Source: Ilumatobacteraceae bacterium (GTDB lineage Bacteria > Actinomycetota > Acidimicrobiia > Acidimicrobiales > Ilumatobacteraceae). From it: a stretch of DNA of 12,430 bases. This document shows, piece by piece, positions 1 through 6,558 of this stretch; positions within the stretch are counted from its first letter, which is position 1; each line of letters begins with the position of its first letter. The notes beneath the pieces were generated by a model that worked only from the letters and a program-made list of their open reading frames with translations, searched no databases and was not told where the DNA came from. The position numbers and the translations under genes are program-made. The stretch covers positions 1 to 12,430 of the forward strand of contig JAOBWK010000046.1 in NCBI GenBank assembly GCA_025463305.1, given 5' to 3'.

Positions 1-2120
1 TCGATCTCGTCGCCCAGGCTGAGCACGTCTTCGACAGCGTTGATGCGCTTGCCGTTGCCGAGCTTGCTGATGTGGACGAGGCCGTCACGGCCCGGGAGGA
101 TGTTCACGAACGCACCGAACTTGGTGATGTTCACGACACGGCCCATGTACACGCCACCGATGTCCGCCTTCGGCGGGTCGATGATGCTGAGGATGCGAGC
201 CTTGGCCTCTTCCACGCGGAAGCCATCGACCGAGCCGATGGAGACGATGCCGTGGACGCCGTCGTCGTCGACGCTGATGTCGGCGCCGGTCTCCTGCTGG
301 ATGGTGTTGATGACCTTGCCCTTCGGCCCGATGATCTCGCCGACCTTGTCGAGCGGCACCTGGAAGGAGACGATCTTCGGGGCGGTGTCGTTGACCTCGG
401 AGCGAGCGGCGCCGATGCAGGCGTTCATGTTCTCGAGGATCGCCGTGCGGGCCTCCTTGGCCTGGGCCAGAGCGGCGATCAGCACGTCGGCGGGGATGCC
501 GTCGATCTTCGTGTCGAGCTGCAGTGCGGTGATGACCTCGGACGTACCGGCGACCTTGAAGTCCATGTCGCCGAACGCGTCCTCGGCACCGAGGATGTCG
601 GTGAGGGTGGTGTACTTGCCCTCGGCGAACACGAGGCCCATGGCGATGCCGGCGACGGGCGCCTTGATCGGCACGCCGGCGTCCATCAGGGCGAGGCTGC
701 CGGAGCAGACCGACGCCATCGAGGTCGAGCCGTTCGAGGCGAGCACCTCGGCGACGAGGCGCAACGCGTAGGCGAACTCCTCGAGGCTGGGGAGCACGGG
801 GATGAGGGCACGGGCGGCGAGCGCACCGTGGCCGATCTCGCGGCGCTTCGGGGTACCGACGCGACCCGTCTCACCGTTCGCCCACGGGGCCATGTTGTAG
901 TGGAACAGGAAGTACTTGTGGGTCTCCGGGTCCAGCGTGTCGAGCAGCTGGTTCATCTTCGGCATCGCCAGGGTGGCGACGTTGAGGACCTGGGTCTCGC
1001 CACGCTGGAACAGGCCGGTGCCGTGCGCCGTCGGCAAGATGCCGACCTCGCTGGACAGCGGACGCAGGTCGCGGGGACCACGGCCGTCGATGCGCAGGCC
1101 TTCGTCGACGATGCGCTTGCGGACGAGCTTCTTGGTGAGGCTGCGGACAGCTTCTTTGACCTCGCGCTCGCGGCCGACGTAGGCGCCGCCCTCACCGCAG
1201 AGCGCGGCGATGGCCTCGTCCTTGGCGGCATCGGTGGCGTTGTTGCGGTCGTGCTTGTCGGCGATGGTGATCGCCTGGCCGAGCGAGCCGGTGATGACAC
1301 CGGCAACGGCGTCGAGCACGTCGGGGGTGTAGTCGGCCGACACGGTGAACTTCATCTGGGTGATCGGGCCCTTGGCGGCGACCACGGCGTCGACGAGCTG
1401 CGTCTGCAGTTCGATCGACTCCTTGATCCACACCTTGACGGCCTCGAGGCCGCTGGCGAGGACGGCCTCGTCGACCTTCGGGGCGCCGTCGGCGTAGTAG
1501 GCGAAGCTCTTCGCCGTGCCGCCGGCTTCGACCATCATGATCGCGACGTCGCCGCCCTCGATCAGACGACCGGCGACGACCAGCTCGAACGTGGCGGCCT
1601 CACCCTCGGCATAGGTGGGGTGGGGGATCCAGTCGCCGTCCTGGCTGTACGCGATGCGCACGGCGCCGATGGGGCCGTCGAACGGGATGCCGCTGATCTG
1701 GAACGCAGCCGACGCGGCGTTGATCGCCAGCACGTCGTGCGGGTTCTCCTGATCGGCGCCCATGATCGTCAGCACGACCTGGGTCTCGTTGCGGAAGCCG
1801 TCGGGGAAGCACGGGCGCAGCGGGCGGTCGGTGAGGCGACACGTGAGGATCGCGGCCTCGGTGGGGCGGCCTTCACGACGGAAGAACGAACCGGGGATCT
1901 TGCCGGCGGCGTAAGCACGCTCTTCGACGTCGACCGTCAGCGGGAAGAAGTCCGTACCGGGCTTGGCTTCCTTGGCGGCGTTCGCGGTGGCGAGCACGGT
2001 CGTACGACCGATCGCGGCGAGCACAGCGCCCTGGCTCTGCTGAGCCAGCTTGCCGGTCTCGAAGGACAGGGTCTTGTCAGTTCCCGACACGGGACCCGAC
2101 ACTCGGATGGCATCTGCCAT
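1..2120 (-). CDS. pnp: Polyribonucleotide nucleotidyltransferase (PNPase), 3' end beyond window
   Basis: Phosphorolytic 3'-to-5' exoribonuclease of mRNA decay, normally a cytoplasmic trimer. The 706 codons visible read MADAIRVSGPVSG at the start. The first RNase PH domain occupies roughly residues 10-150, a helical linker follows, and the second RNase PH domain lies at about 320-545. The latter includes the GETGRVGTPKRREIGHG phosphate/RNA-binding stretch and the GDMDF motif near residues 517-521, whose Asp residues are the metal-binding catalytic pair in the family. A KH domain with the GPKG loop lies near residue 595. An S1 domain begins near 652 (MGRVVNITKFGAFVNILPGRDGL) and is cut by the window edge, so some tens of C-terminal residues are missing. 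The ATG start is supported by AGGAG 8 bases upstream. The reading frame is intact throughout. A long open frame on the opposite strand is only a codon-bias shadow. Confidence 0.98.
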   Translation of the reverse strand, partial: MADAIRVSGPVSGTDKTLSFETGKLAQQSQGAVLAAIGRTTVLATANAAKEAKPGTDFFPLTVDVEERAYAAGKIPGSFFRREGRPTEAAILTCRLTDRPLRPCFPDGFRNETQVVLTIMGADQENPHDVLAINAASAAFQISGIPFDGPIGAVRIAYSQDGDWIPHPTYAEGEAATFELVVAGRLIEGGDVAIMMVEAGGTAKSFAYYADGAPKVDEAVLASGLEAVKVWIKESIELQTQLVDAVVAAKGPITQMKFTVSADYTPDVLDAVAGVITGSLGQAITIADKHDRNNATDAAKDEAIAALCGEGGAYVGREREVKEAVRSLTKKLVRKRIVDEGLRIDGRGPRDLRPLSSEVGILPTAHGTGLFQRGETQVLNVATLAMPKMNQLLDTLDPETHKYFLFHYNMAPWANGETGRVGTPKRREIGHGALAARALIPVLPSLEEFAYALRLVAEVLASNGSTSMASVCSGSLALMDAGVPIKAPVAGIAMGLVFAEGKYTTLTDILGAEDAFGDMDFKVAGTSEVITALQLDTKIDGIPADVLIAALAQAKEARTAILENMNACIGAARSEVNDTAPKIVSFQVPLDKVGEIIGPKGKVINTIQQETGADISVDDDGVHGIVSIGSVDGFRVEEAKARILSIIDPPKADIGGVYMGRVVNITKFGAFVNILPGRDGLVHISKLGNGKRINAVEDVLSLGDEI

Positions 2121-2430
2121 GACGAGCTCCTTTCGGCCGGGCGCGTTGTTTCTCACGCCTCGGCATTTGGAGCGGAGGTCGGTTCCCAGTCGGCAGTGTC
2201 GGTACCGGAACAGCCGCCCGGACCTGGGGATCTGGGCGAGCGCTCGCAGCGCACCGGCAGAGGCGACTGACAACCGATCCGGTTGTCCGCTCTGATGGTT
2301 AGTTGGCCCCGAGAACAACCCGGGACGCTCGGCACTGTACCAGGCGACCAGCGGAGAATGGTGGCATCGGCGGATCCGGGGTGGTCGCACCGGCACGCAC
2401 CGTGGGCACGATCGGAGGCCCCGACCACGT
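2121..2430. other. Intergenic region upstream of pnp
   Basis: This 310-base gap between the MaoC-like gene and pnp has no convincing gene. It holds the pnp ribosome binding site (AGGAG, minus strand, about 2129-2133), the inverted repeat at 2269-2287, and a weak minus-strand -10-like hexamer TACAGT at 2334-2339 without a good -35. No hairpin followed by a T-run was seen after the MaoC-like stop codon. Separate transcription of pnp from this region is plausible but is inference. Confidence 0.5.
2269..2287. promoter_or_regulatory. Perfect 8-bp inverted repeat upstream of pnp
   Basis: The arms GACAACCG and CGGTTGTC are perfect complements separated by three bases (ATC), about 150 bases upstream of the pnp start codon. 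There is no T-tract on either side, so it does not look like an intrinsic terminator. It could be an operator, or a hairpin in a pnp leader; pnp leaders of enterobacteria carry a stem-loop used in autoregulation, but homology to that is not shown here. Confidence 0.45.
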
Positions 2431-3162
2431 TCAGTCGGGAGATCGACGAACCGTCACGTCGACGACGGCGTGGTGCTCGAGGCTCGCCACGACCCGGTCC
2501 TCGACCTCGATCCGCACATCGAGCACGGCCCGCTCGCCGGCCGAGCTGTCGACTCGCCGCACGACCACACCCGTGACGTCTGCGTACGACCCGACGGGTA
2601 CGAGCGCGTGGTGGCGGATCACGCTGTGGGTGTGGATCCACGAACCGCGAGCCACCTGGGTGTGCACGAGGTGGTTGGCGAGCGCCGGCCAGACAGCCGG
2701 GTGGACCAGCCCGCGGCGAGCGTAGGTGTCGAGATCGTCACCGGCGCGCACGCCGTACTCGTCGCTGAACTCGCCCTCGAGGTGGATCCGACGCGGCTTC
2801 AACACTTCGCCGTCGCGCGACGCCGGGGCCGGGCCGCTGTCGGGGATCGCCCGGAACAGCGCGCGCGTCTCCTCGCCGACCAGCGCCGACACCAGGGCTT
2901 CGTCGCCGAACGGCTCGGGTCGGCAGACCACCTCGTCGTCGAGGAAGACGGGCGACTTGAAGCGCACCTCTCCCCCGCCCGACTCGAGCCAGTCGATGCC
3001 CCACGCCTCCATGATCGGATGGGTGAGGTACGCGTACGTGGTGACGCCGGCGATCAATGCGCGAGGGAAACCCACCGCTCGTGCACCGTCATCGGTGTGG
3101 ATCGGGTTGATGGCGTGCTCGGGAAGGTTGCGCGCCGTGACCGTCCACGGCTGCGGGGTCAT
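2431..3162 (-). CDS. MaoC-like double-hotdog protein, probably lacking the hydratase Asp
   Basis: A 243-residue protein related to MaoC/enoyl-CoA hydratase 2 proteins. The N-terminal half carries NPIHTDDGARAVGFPRALI (residues 19-37) followed by TYAYLTHPIMEAWG, which resembles the acyl-CoA-binding hydratase segment. The C-terminal half (about 155-240) looks like a second hotdog with an alternating beta pattern ending SLEHHAVVDVTV. In the classical signature G-D-x-N-P-[LIV]-H the Asp/His pair does the chemistry. Here the stretch is H-A-I-N-P-I-H, so His22 is kept and the Asp position is Ala17. The protein may bind an acyl thioester without hydrating it, or use another residue. The ATG overlaps the stop of the upstream DUF1269 gene in an ATGA, implying translational coupling. 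Specific substrate unknown. Confidence 0.75.
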   Translation of the reverse strand: MTPQPWTVTARNLPEHAINPIHTDDGARAVGFPRALIAGVTTYAYLTHPIMEAWGIDWLESGGGEVRFKSPVFLDDEVVCRPEPFGDEALVSALVGEETRALFRAIPDSGPAPASRDGEVLKPRRIHLEGEFSDEYGVRAGDDLDTYARRGLVHPAVWPALANHLVHTQVARGSWIHTHSVIRHHALVPVGSYADVTGVVVRRVDSSAGERAVLDVRIEVEDRVVASLEHHAVVDVTVRRSPD

Positions 3163-3782
3163 CCCGGCGCAGTGGTGGGATCGCCGGTGGGCAGCCCGCC
3201 GGCTGCAGGGGTGGGATCGTCGGGACCGGCGGTGCCGGCCGAGTGCTCGCTGTGGGCGCCACCGAACGCTGCGACGACGCGGTCGAAGCTGACGGCATCG
3301 AGGTTGGCGTAGATCAGATCGGCGCCGACGAAGCGCTTGGCTTCCTCGACGAGCGCGTCGACGTTGATGTCGGTGAGCAGCAGCACGACCGTGGTGGTGC
3401 CGGGGCGCACCGCCTCGCGGAACCAGGCGACCCATTCGTCGGGCACGCCGAGGTCGACGACCTTCGCGGCAACCGCACCGGCGCCGGCGCCGATCACCCC
3501 ACCGGCGATCCAGCCGACGGGACCGGCGAGCAGCAGACCGAGCAGGCCGGTCCACATCGCTCCGGAGAGCGCAGCCCGGCCGGGCTGGGGATCGATGGTC
3601 TCGACGACGCGGGTGTGCCCGTCGTCGGTCTTGGCGACCACGACCGCATCGTGCACCTGGAGAGCGTGGTTCGACGCGAGGCGCGACGACGCGGTCATGA
3701 ACTCCTGGGCGCGGAATGCGTCGTCGAACGACACCCCGACGAGCGTCTGGGGCTTGTCATCGATGTTCGAATGAGGGTGCAT
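3159..3782 (-). CDS. DUF1269-type membrane protein
   Basis: A 207-residue protein of unknown function resembling the DUF1269 family. An N-terminal alpha/beta part (residues 13-60, TLVGVSFDDAFRAQEF, then HDAVVVAKTDDG) is followed by a glycine-rich hydrophobic hairpin at about 74-108 (GLLGLLLAGPVGWIAGGVIG), typical of the family. A second alpha/beta segment at 128-160 contains TTVVLLLTDINVDALVEEAKRF. The tail after 175 is Pro/Gly/Ala-rich and probably disordered. The start at 3782 is preferred to in-frame ATGs at 3806 and 3836 because AGGA lies 5 bases upstream and the conserved part begins soon after. It sits 129 bases downstream of rpsO and overlaps the next gene by 4 bases. The family tie is pattern recognition and the role is unknown. 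Confidence 0.8.
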   Translation of the reverse strand: MHPHSNIDDKPQTLVGVSFDDAFRAQEFMTASSRLASNHALQVHDAVVVAKTDDGHTRVVETIDPQPGRAALSGAMWTGLLGLLLAGPVGWIAGGVIGAGAGAVAAKVVDLGVPDEWVAWFREAVRPGTTTVVLLLTDINVDALVEEAKRFVGADLIYANLDAVSFDRVVAAFGGAHSEHSAGTAGPDDPTPAAGGLPTGDPTTAPG

Positions 3783-3870
3783 GCGTGTCCTGTCCGGCCG
3801 GTCGCCCATCGCAGCCAGCCTCTGGCTGATACCCACGATGTCAGATCGTCACACCACAGACGTGGCGGAG

Positions 3871-3895
3871 CCAGCAACCTCGGTCAGCTTGCCGG
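3871..3895 (-). other. Possible hairpin after rpsO
   Basis: On the minus strand CCGGCAA and TTGCTGG can form a 7-bp stem (one G-T pair) with an 11-base loop, 16 bases downstream of the rpsO stop. No T-run follows, so this would be at most a weak or Rho-assisted stop, or an mRNA-stabilising structure, between rpsO and the downstream genes. Confidence 0.25.
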
Positions 3896-3911
3896 GATCA
3901 GTGGCCCAGGG

Positions 3912-4166
3912 TCAGCGACGGAGGCCGAGCTTGGCGATGATGTCGCGGTAGCGCTGCACGTCGCGGTTGCGCACGTAGTCGAGCATGCTGCGGCGCTGGC
4001 CGACCAGCATCAGCAGACCACGACGGCTGTGGTGGTCCTTCTTGTGCATCTTGAGGTGCTCGGTGAGGTGGTTGATGCGTGCGGTGAGCAGCGCGATCTG
4101 CACCTCGGGTGAACCGGTGTCGGATTCGTGGAGCTTGTGCTCGCCGATGACGTCTTGCTTCGACAT
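3912..4166 (-). CDS. rpsO: 30S ribosomal protein S15
   Basis: S15 binds the central domain of 16S rRNA early in assembly of the small subunit. The 84-residue product starts [23 protein letters not shown] and shows the family hallmarks: [16 protein letters not shown] (helix 1-2), [16 protein letters not shown] (rRNA-contacting loop) and [16 protein letters not shown] near the end. It is slightly shorter than the usual 88-89 residues. The ATG at 4166 is chosen because family homology starts there and GGAAGG lies 8 bases upstream; an in-frame ATG 51 bases further upstream adds residues that do not fit the family. It is first in a minus-strand series that leads to pnp, with two other genes in between. 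Confidence 0.98.
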   Translation of the reverse strand: MSKQDVIGEHKLHESDTGSPEVQIALLTARINHLTEHLKMHKKDHHSRRGLLMLVGQRRSMLDYVRNRDVQRYRDIIAKLGLRR

Positions 4167-4174
4167 GATGTCTG

Positions 4175-4241
4175 CCTTCCAAAAGGAGGTCGCCGCGAAC
4201 CGTCGGTCCGCCAGCATCGCGTGAGAGGTGTGGCCCTCACG
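4175..4241 (-). promoter_or_regulatory. Structured rpsO leader, candidate S15 autoregulatory RNA
   Basis: Two hairpins can form in the rpsO 5' leader. The first (4220-4241) has arms CGTGAGGG and CTCTCACG with a 6-base loop: 8 pairs, one G-T. It lies right at the 5' end of the predicted transcript. The second (4175-4186) is CCTT-TTGG-AAGG and would place the rpsO Shine-Dalgarno AAGG inside the stem. S15 is known to repress its own translation through leader RNAs that differ between phyla. Whether this leader binds S15 is inference. Confidence 0.4.
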
Positions 4242-4250
4242 GACCCTGCA

Positions 4251-4279
4251 ACGCTACGGGGACGCCGTGCCCCTCGCAA
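4251..4279 (-). promoter_or_regulatory. Candidate rpsO promoter
   Basis: On the minus strand TTGCGA (-35-like, 4 of 6 matches to TTGACA) is followed after exactly 17 bases by TAGCGT (TANNNT-type -10). Transcription would start near 4244, giving a leader of about 78 bases before the rpsO ATG. The two boxes and their spacing are seen directly; activity is not tested. Confidence 0.55.
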
Positions 4280-4313
4280 CACGGCGTCGCAACCAGCGAG
4301 TACGGTCATCGCC

Positions 4314-4727
4314 GTGATCGCCTTCTGGTACGACTACCTGGTGTACGGCCGTGGGCTGACCTTCATCGTCATCATCGCCGTCTCCGGCGTGGCCCGGGCG
4401 CTGCGCCGCAACCGCTCGTCCGGGCGGCGCTCGACCTCGCAGTTCACCCAGCAGGGCTACCCGGGACCGCAGTACCAGCAGCCGCCGCAGGGATATCCGC
4501 AGCAGCAATACCCGCAGCCCCAACAGCAGTACCCCCAGCAGCCATACCCGCAGCAGCAGTACCCCCAGCAGCCGTACGTCGCGCCGCCTCCTCCGCCGAC
4601 GTCGCCCTTCGTCGACCCGGCCACCAACCCGTTCGCCCCCGGCTACGCCGCCCCCGGCGAGCGGCCGCGCAGCACACCCCTGCCGCCGCTCCTCGGCTCC
4701 GACCCGCCACCACCACCGCAGCGCTGA
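4314..4727 (+). CDS. Small membrane-anchored protein with Gln/Pro/Tyr repeat tail
   Basis: A 137-residue protein of no recognised family. Residues 13-29 (RGLTFIVIIAVSGVARA) form one hydrophobic segment, followed by the basic stretch RRNRSSGRR, so the tail should lie in the cytoplasm. Residues 47-90 are repeats of the type QQYP/QQPYP. They are followed by PPPPP, an alanine/proline-rich stretch and a second PPPPP at the C-terminus. Such tails are common in actinobacterial membrane and cell-envelope proteins and are probably disordered. The start is uncertain: GTG at 4314 is chosen because it begins just before the hydrophobic segment, but it lacks a good Shine-Dalgarno. The gene is divergent from rpsO, with about 147 bases between them. 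Function unknown. Confidence 0.65.
   Translation: MIAFWYDYLVYGRGLTFIVIIAVSGVARALRRNRSSGRRSTSQFTQQGYPGPQYQQPPQGYPQQQYPQPQQQYPQQPYPQQQYPQQPYVAPPPPPTSPFVDPATNPFAPGYAAPGERPRSTPLPPLLGSDPPPPPQR
4524..4573 (+). repeat. 30-bp tandem repeat inside the Gln/Pro/Tyr coding region
   Basis: CAGCAGTACCCCCAGCAGCC occurs at 4524-4543 and again unchanged at 4554-4573, a period of 30 bases encoding a 10-residue unit (QQYPQQPYPQ). The near-identity at the nucleotide level suggests a recent duplication and a site where length could vary by slippage. Confidence 0.8.
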
Positions 4728-4770
4728 CCGGCGTCGGCAGGCGCCCTCGCGGACGCGACGGTCCGTTCGA

Positions 4771-4776
4771 TAGGTT
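4771..4776 (+). promoter_or_regulatory. Possible -10 of a leaderless transcript for the AroQ-VOC gene
   Basis: TAGGTT (TANNNT) ends 6 bases before the GTG start codon at 4783, so transcription would begin at or next to the start codon. No Shine-Dalgarno is present upstream of that GTG, in keeping with a leaderless mRNA. The -35 region is not recognisable. Confidence 0.4.
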
Positions 4777-4782
4777 CGGTGC

Positions 4783-5571
4783 GTGACCGGTCTGCCCGAA
4801 CTCCGTGCCCGCATCGACGAACTCGACCAACGGCTCGTCGAGGTGCTCGCGGCCCGGCTCGCGGTGTGCGAGGAGGTCGCCCGCTTCAAGGAGGGCACCG
4901 ACACGCCCGTCATCCAGCCCGCCCGCGTGCGTGACGTCATCACGTCTCGCCGGCAGTGGGCCATCGACCGCGGCATGGACCCCGACTTCGCCGAGCAGGT
5001 GTTCCGAGTGCTGCTCGCGGAGACACATCGGATCGAGGTCGCCGGCGCCCGGCCCGACGCAGCACCGGACAAGTCGGCCGCACCGGAGAGCACCCGCTCG
5101 GCGCTCGACACGGTGGCGACGCGCATCGACCACATCGTCATCGCGGTCGACGACCTCGCCGCGGCCACGCAGACGTTCATCGACCACCTCGGCTTCCACC
5201 AGGTGCCGATGGCCGGCGGAGATGCGATGGGGATGGTCGCGGTCGTGGCGGGCGGCGTGACCTTCATCCTCGTCGGCGCCGACGCCAGCCCCGCGGTGGC
5301 CGCCTACCTGGCCGACCACGGCAGCGGCATCCAGCACGTGAGCATCGACGTCCTCAACGCAGGCTACGCGCGCTCCGCATTGACCGCCGTCGACGCGCCG
5401 CTGCTGACCGAGGTCGTCGTCGACAACAACGGCCACGAGCAGTTCTTCACCGTCCGCGACGAGGCATTGGACCTGCAACTCGGCTTCATCTCGCGCACCG
5501 GTCACCGGGTCGGCATCGGCAGCGCCAACGTGCTGGCGCTGTTCGACGCGCTCGCCGCTAGAAGTAGATGA
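4783..5571 (+). CDS. Chorismate mutase (AroQ fold) fused to a HPPD-like VOC domain
   Basis: A 262-residue two-domain protein. Residues 5-88 are an AroQ-type helical domain. LRARIDELDQRLVEVLAAR then VARFK give Arg8, Arg25 and Lys36, matching Arg11, Arg28 and Lys39 of the E. coli P-protein mutase domain. Glu85 falls at its Gln88, a position that is Glu in yeast mutase. The stretch RFK...IQPARV...WA...G.D..F.E.VF also resembles PchB isochorismate-pyruvate lyase, so mutase versus lyase is not settled. After a linker (about 89-110), residues 114-262 form a glyoxalase/dioxygenase (VOC) unit: DHIVIAVDDL (His117), GIQHVSIDV (His185) and FISRTGHRVGIGSANVLALF, the last like the C-terminus of 4-hydroxyphenylpyruvate dioxygenase (HPPD). 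The HPPD metal-ligand Glu aligns with Gly234, so catalysis by the second domain is doubtful. Its end overlaps the end of cysM by 14 bases. Confidence 0.85.
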   Translation: MTGLPELRARIDELDQRLVEVLAARLAVCEEVARFKEGTDTPVIQPARVRDVITSRRQWAIDRGMDPDFAEQVFRVLLAETHRIEVAGARPDAAPDKSAAPESTRSALDTVATRIDHIVIAVDDLAAATQTFIDHLGFHQVPMAGGDAMGMVAVVAGGVTFILVGADASPAVAAYLADHGSGIQHVSIDVLNAGYARSALTAVDAPLLTEVVVDNNGHEQFFTVRDEALDLQLGFISRTGHRVGIGSANVLALFDALAARSR

Positions 5572-6505
5572 TCGACTCGGCCTTGGATTCGGCCTCGTCG
5601 AGATCGTCGGTGTAGGCACCCGTCGACAGGTACTTCCACCCGTTGTCGCAGACGATGAAGACGATGACGCCGTCGTCGATCTGGGCGGCGACCTTGGCAG
5701 CGCCGGCCATCGCCGCCCCGGCCGAGATGCCGGCGAAGATGCCACATTCGCTCACCAGGCGGCGCATCCACTCGATGCTCTCGCGGGGGCGCACGACGCG
5801 CTTGCGATCGAGGATCTCGAAGCCGTGCCACTGCTCGAACACCGGTGGGATGTAGCCGTCCTCGAGGTTGCGCAGGCCCTCGACGCGCTCGCCGAGCGGC
5901 GGCTCGATGGCGATCACCTTGATGTCGGGGTTCTGCTCCTTGAGGTAGCGACCCGTGCCCATCAGCGTGCCACTCGTGCCGAGGCCGGCGACGAAGTGGG
6001 TGATCTCGGGCAGGTCGCGGAAGATCTCCGGGCCGGTGCCCTCGTAGTGCGCCATCGGGTTGGCGTCGTTGCCGTACTGGTAGAGGAAGCAGTACTCGGG
6101 ATGGGCCTCGGCCATCTCCTGGGCGCGGCGCACGGCGCCGTTGCTGCCCTCGGGCCCGGGCGTGAGGATCAGCTCGGCGCCGAACACCTCGAGCATCTGG
6201 CGGCGCTCGATGCTGACGCTCTCGGGCATCAGGATCTTGATCGGGTAGCCCTTCATCTGGGCGATGGCCGCGAGCGCGATGCCCGTGTTGCCCGACGACG
6301 GCTCGAGGATGGTCTGGCCGGGCTGCAGACGCCCGTCCTTCTCGGCCTGCTCGATCATGTTCTTGGCGATGCGGTCCTTGACCGAGCCGAACGGGTTCTG
6401 CCCTTCGAGCTTGGCGTAGATGCGCACGTTCGGGTTCGGCGACAGGCGGCTGACATCGACCATCGGCGTGTTGCCGATCATGTCGAGCACGTTTTCGAAT
6501 GGCAC
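5558..6505 (-). CDS. cysM: Cysteine synthase, CysM type
   Basis: PLP-dependent enzyme that replaces the beta substituent of an activated serine with a sulfur nucleophile to give cysteine. The 315-residue product starts MPFENVLDMIGNTPMV. The PLP-binding Lys43 is in GSVKDR, the substrate loop SSGNTG is at 70-75, and the phosphate loop GLGTSGT is near 175. The sequence resembles Mycobacterium tuberculosis CysM (VERRQ-like loop, YQYGN, FVAGLGT-GTLMGTGR, GIFAGIS-GA, GWKYLSTGAY), an O-phosphoserine enzyme fed by thiocarboxylated CysO. The matching loop GLRNLEDGYIP is present, so O-phosphoserine use is plausible but inferred. GGAGG lies 8 bases before this GTG; an adjacent GTG at 6508 is nearly as good. 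It lies downstream of the JAMM peptidase and the redoxin, after a 106-base gap with its own likely promoter. Confidence 0.93.
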   Translation of the reverse strand: MPFENVLDMIGNTPMVDVSRLSPNPNVRIYAKLEGQNPFGSVKDRIAKNMIEQAEKDGRLQPGQTILEPSSGNTGIALAAIAQMKGYPIKILMPESVSIERRQMLEVFGAELILTPGPEGSNGAVRRAQEMAEAHPEYCFLYQYGNDANPMAHYEGTGPEIFRDLPEITHFVAGLGTSGTLMGTGRYLKEQNPDIKVIAIEPPLGERVEGLRNLEDGYIPPVFEQWHGFEILDRKRVVRPRESIEWMRRLVSECGIFAGISAGAAMAGAAKVAAQIDDGVIVFIVCDNGWKYLSTGAYTDDLDEAESKAESIIYF

Positions 6506-6533
6506 CACGTGGACCTCCGAGGTCTGCGACACG

Positions 6534-6558
6534 AATCCCGATGTCTCCTGTCGGGATT
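6534..6558 (-). promoter_or_regulatory. Operator-like inverted repeat at the cysM promoter
   Basis: Minus-strand arms AATCCCGA and TCGGGATT are perfect complements (8 bp each) around a 9-base centre. The upstream arm overlaps the -10-like TACAAT at 6556-6561, and the repeat spans the expected transcription start near 6549. This is a classical repressor position. An RNA hairpin in the cysM leader is the alternative. The cognate regulator is unknown. Confidence 0.5.

Noticed and set aside
72..2270. 732-codon open frame on the plus strand opposite pnp
   Set aside because: Its product is a low-complexity Asp/Gly/Val/Arg/His mixture typical of the antisense of a GC-rich gene; the minus strand encodes an intact PNPase over the same bases.
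2370..2410. Repeated GGTGCG-like words downstream of the MaoC-like gene as a terminator
   Set aside because: They are direct rather than inverted repeats and no T-run follows.
2470..4112. Long plus-strand open frames (2470-3312, 3243-4112) opposite the MaoC-like, DUF1269 and rpsO genes
   Set aside because: Composition is that of antisense shadows, no family resemblance was seen, and they run across recognised genes on the other strand.
4444..5745. 433-codon minus-strand open frame over the AroQ-VOC gene
   Set aside because: It overlaps the fusion gene and the cysM end, and has a shadow-type composition with no recognisable domain.
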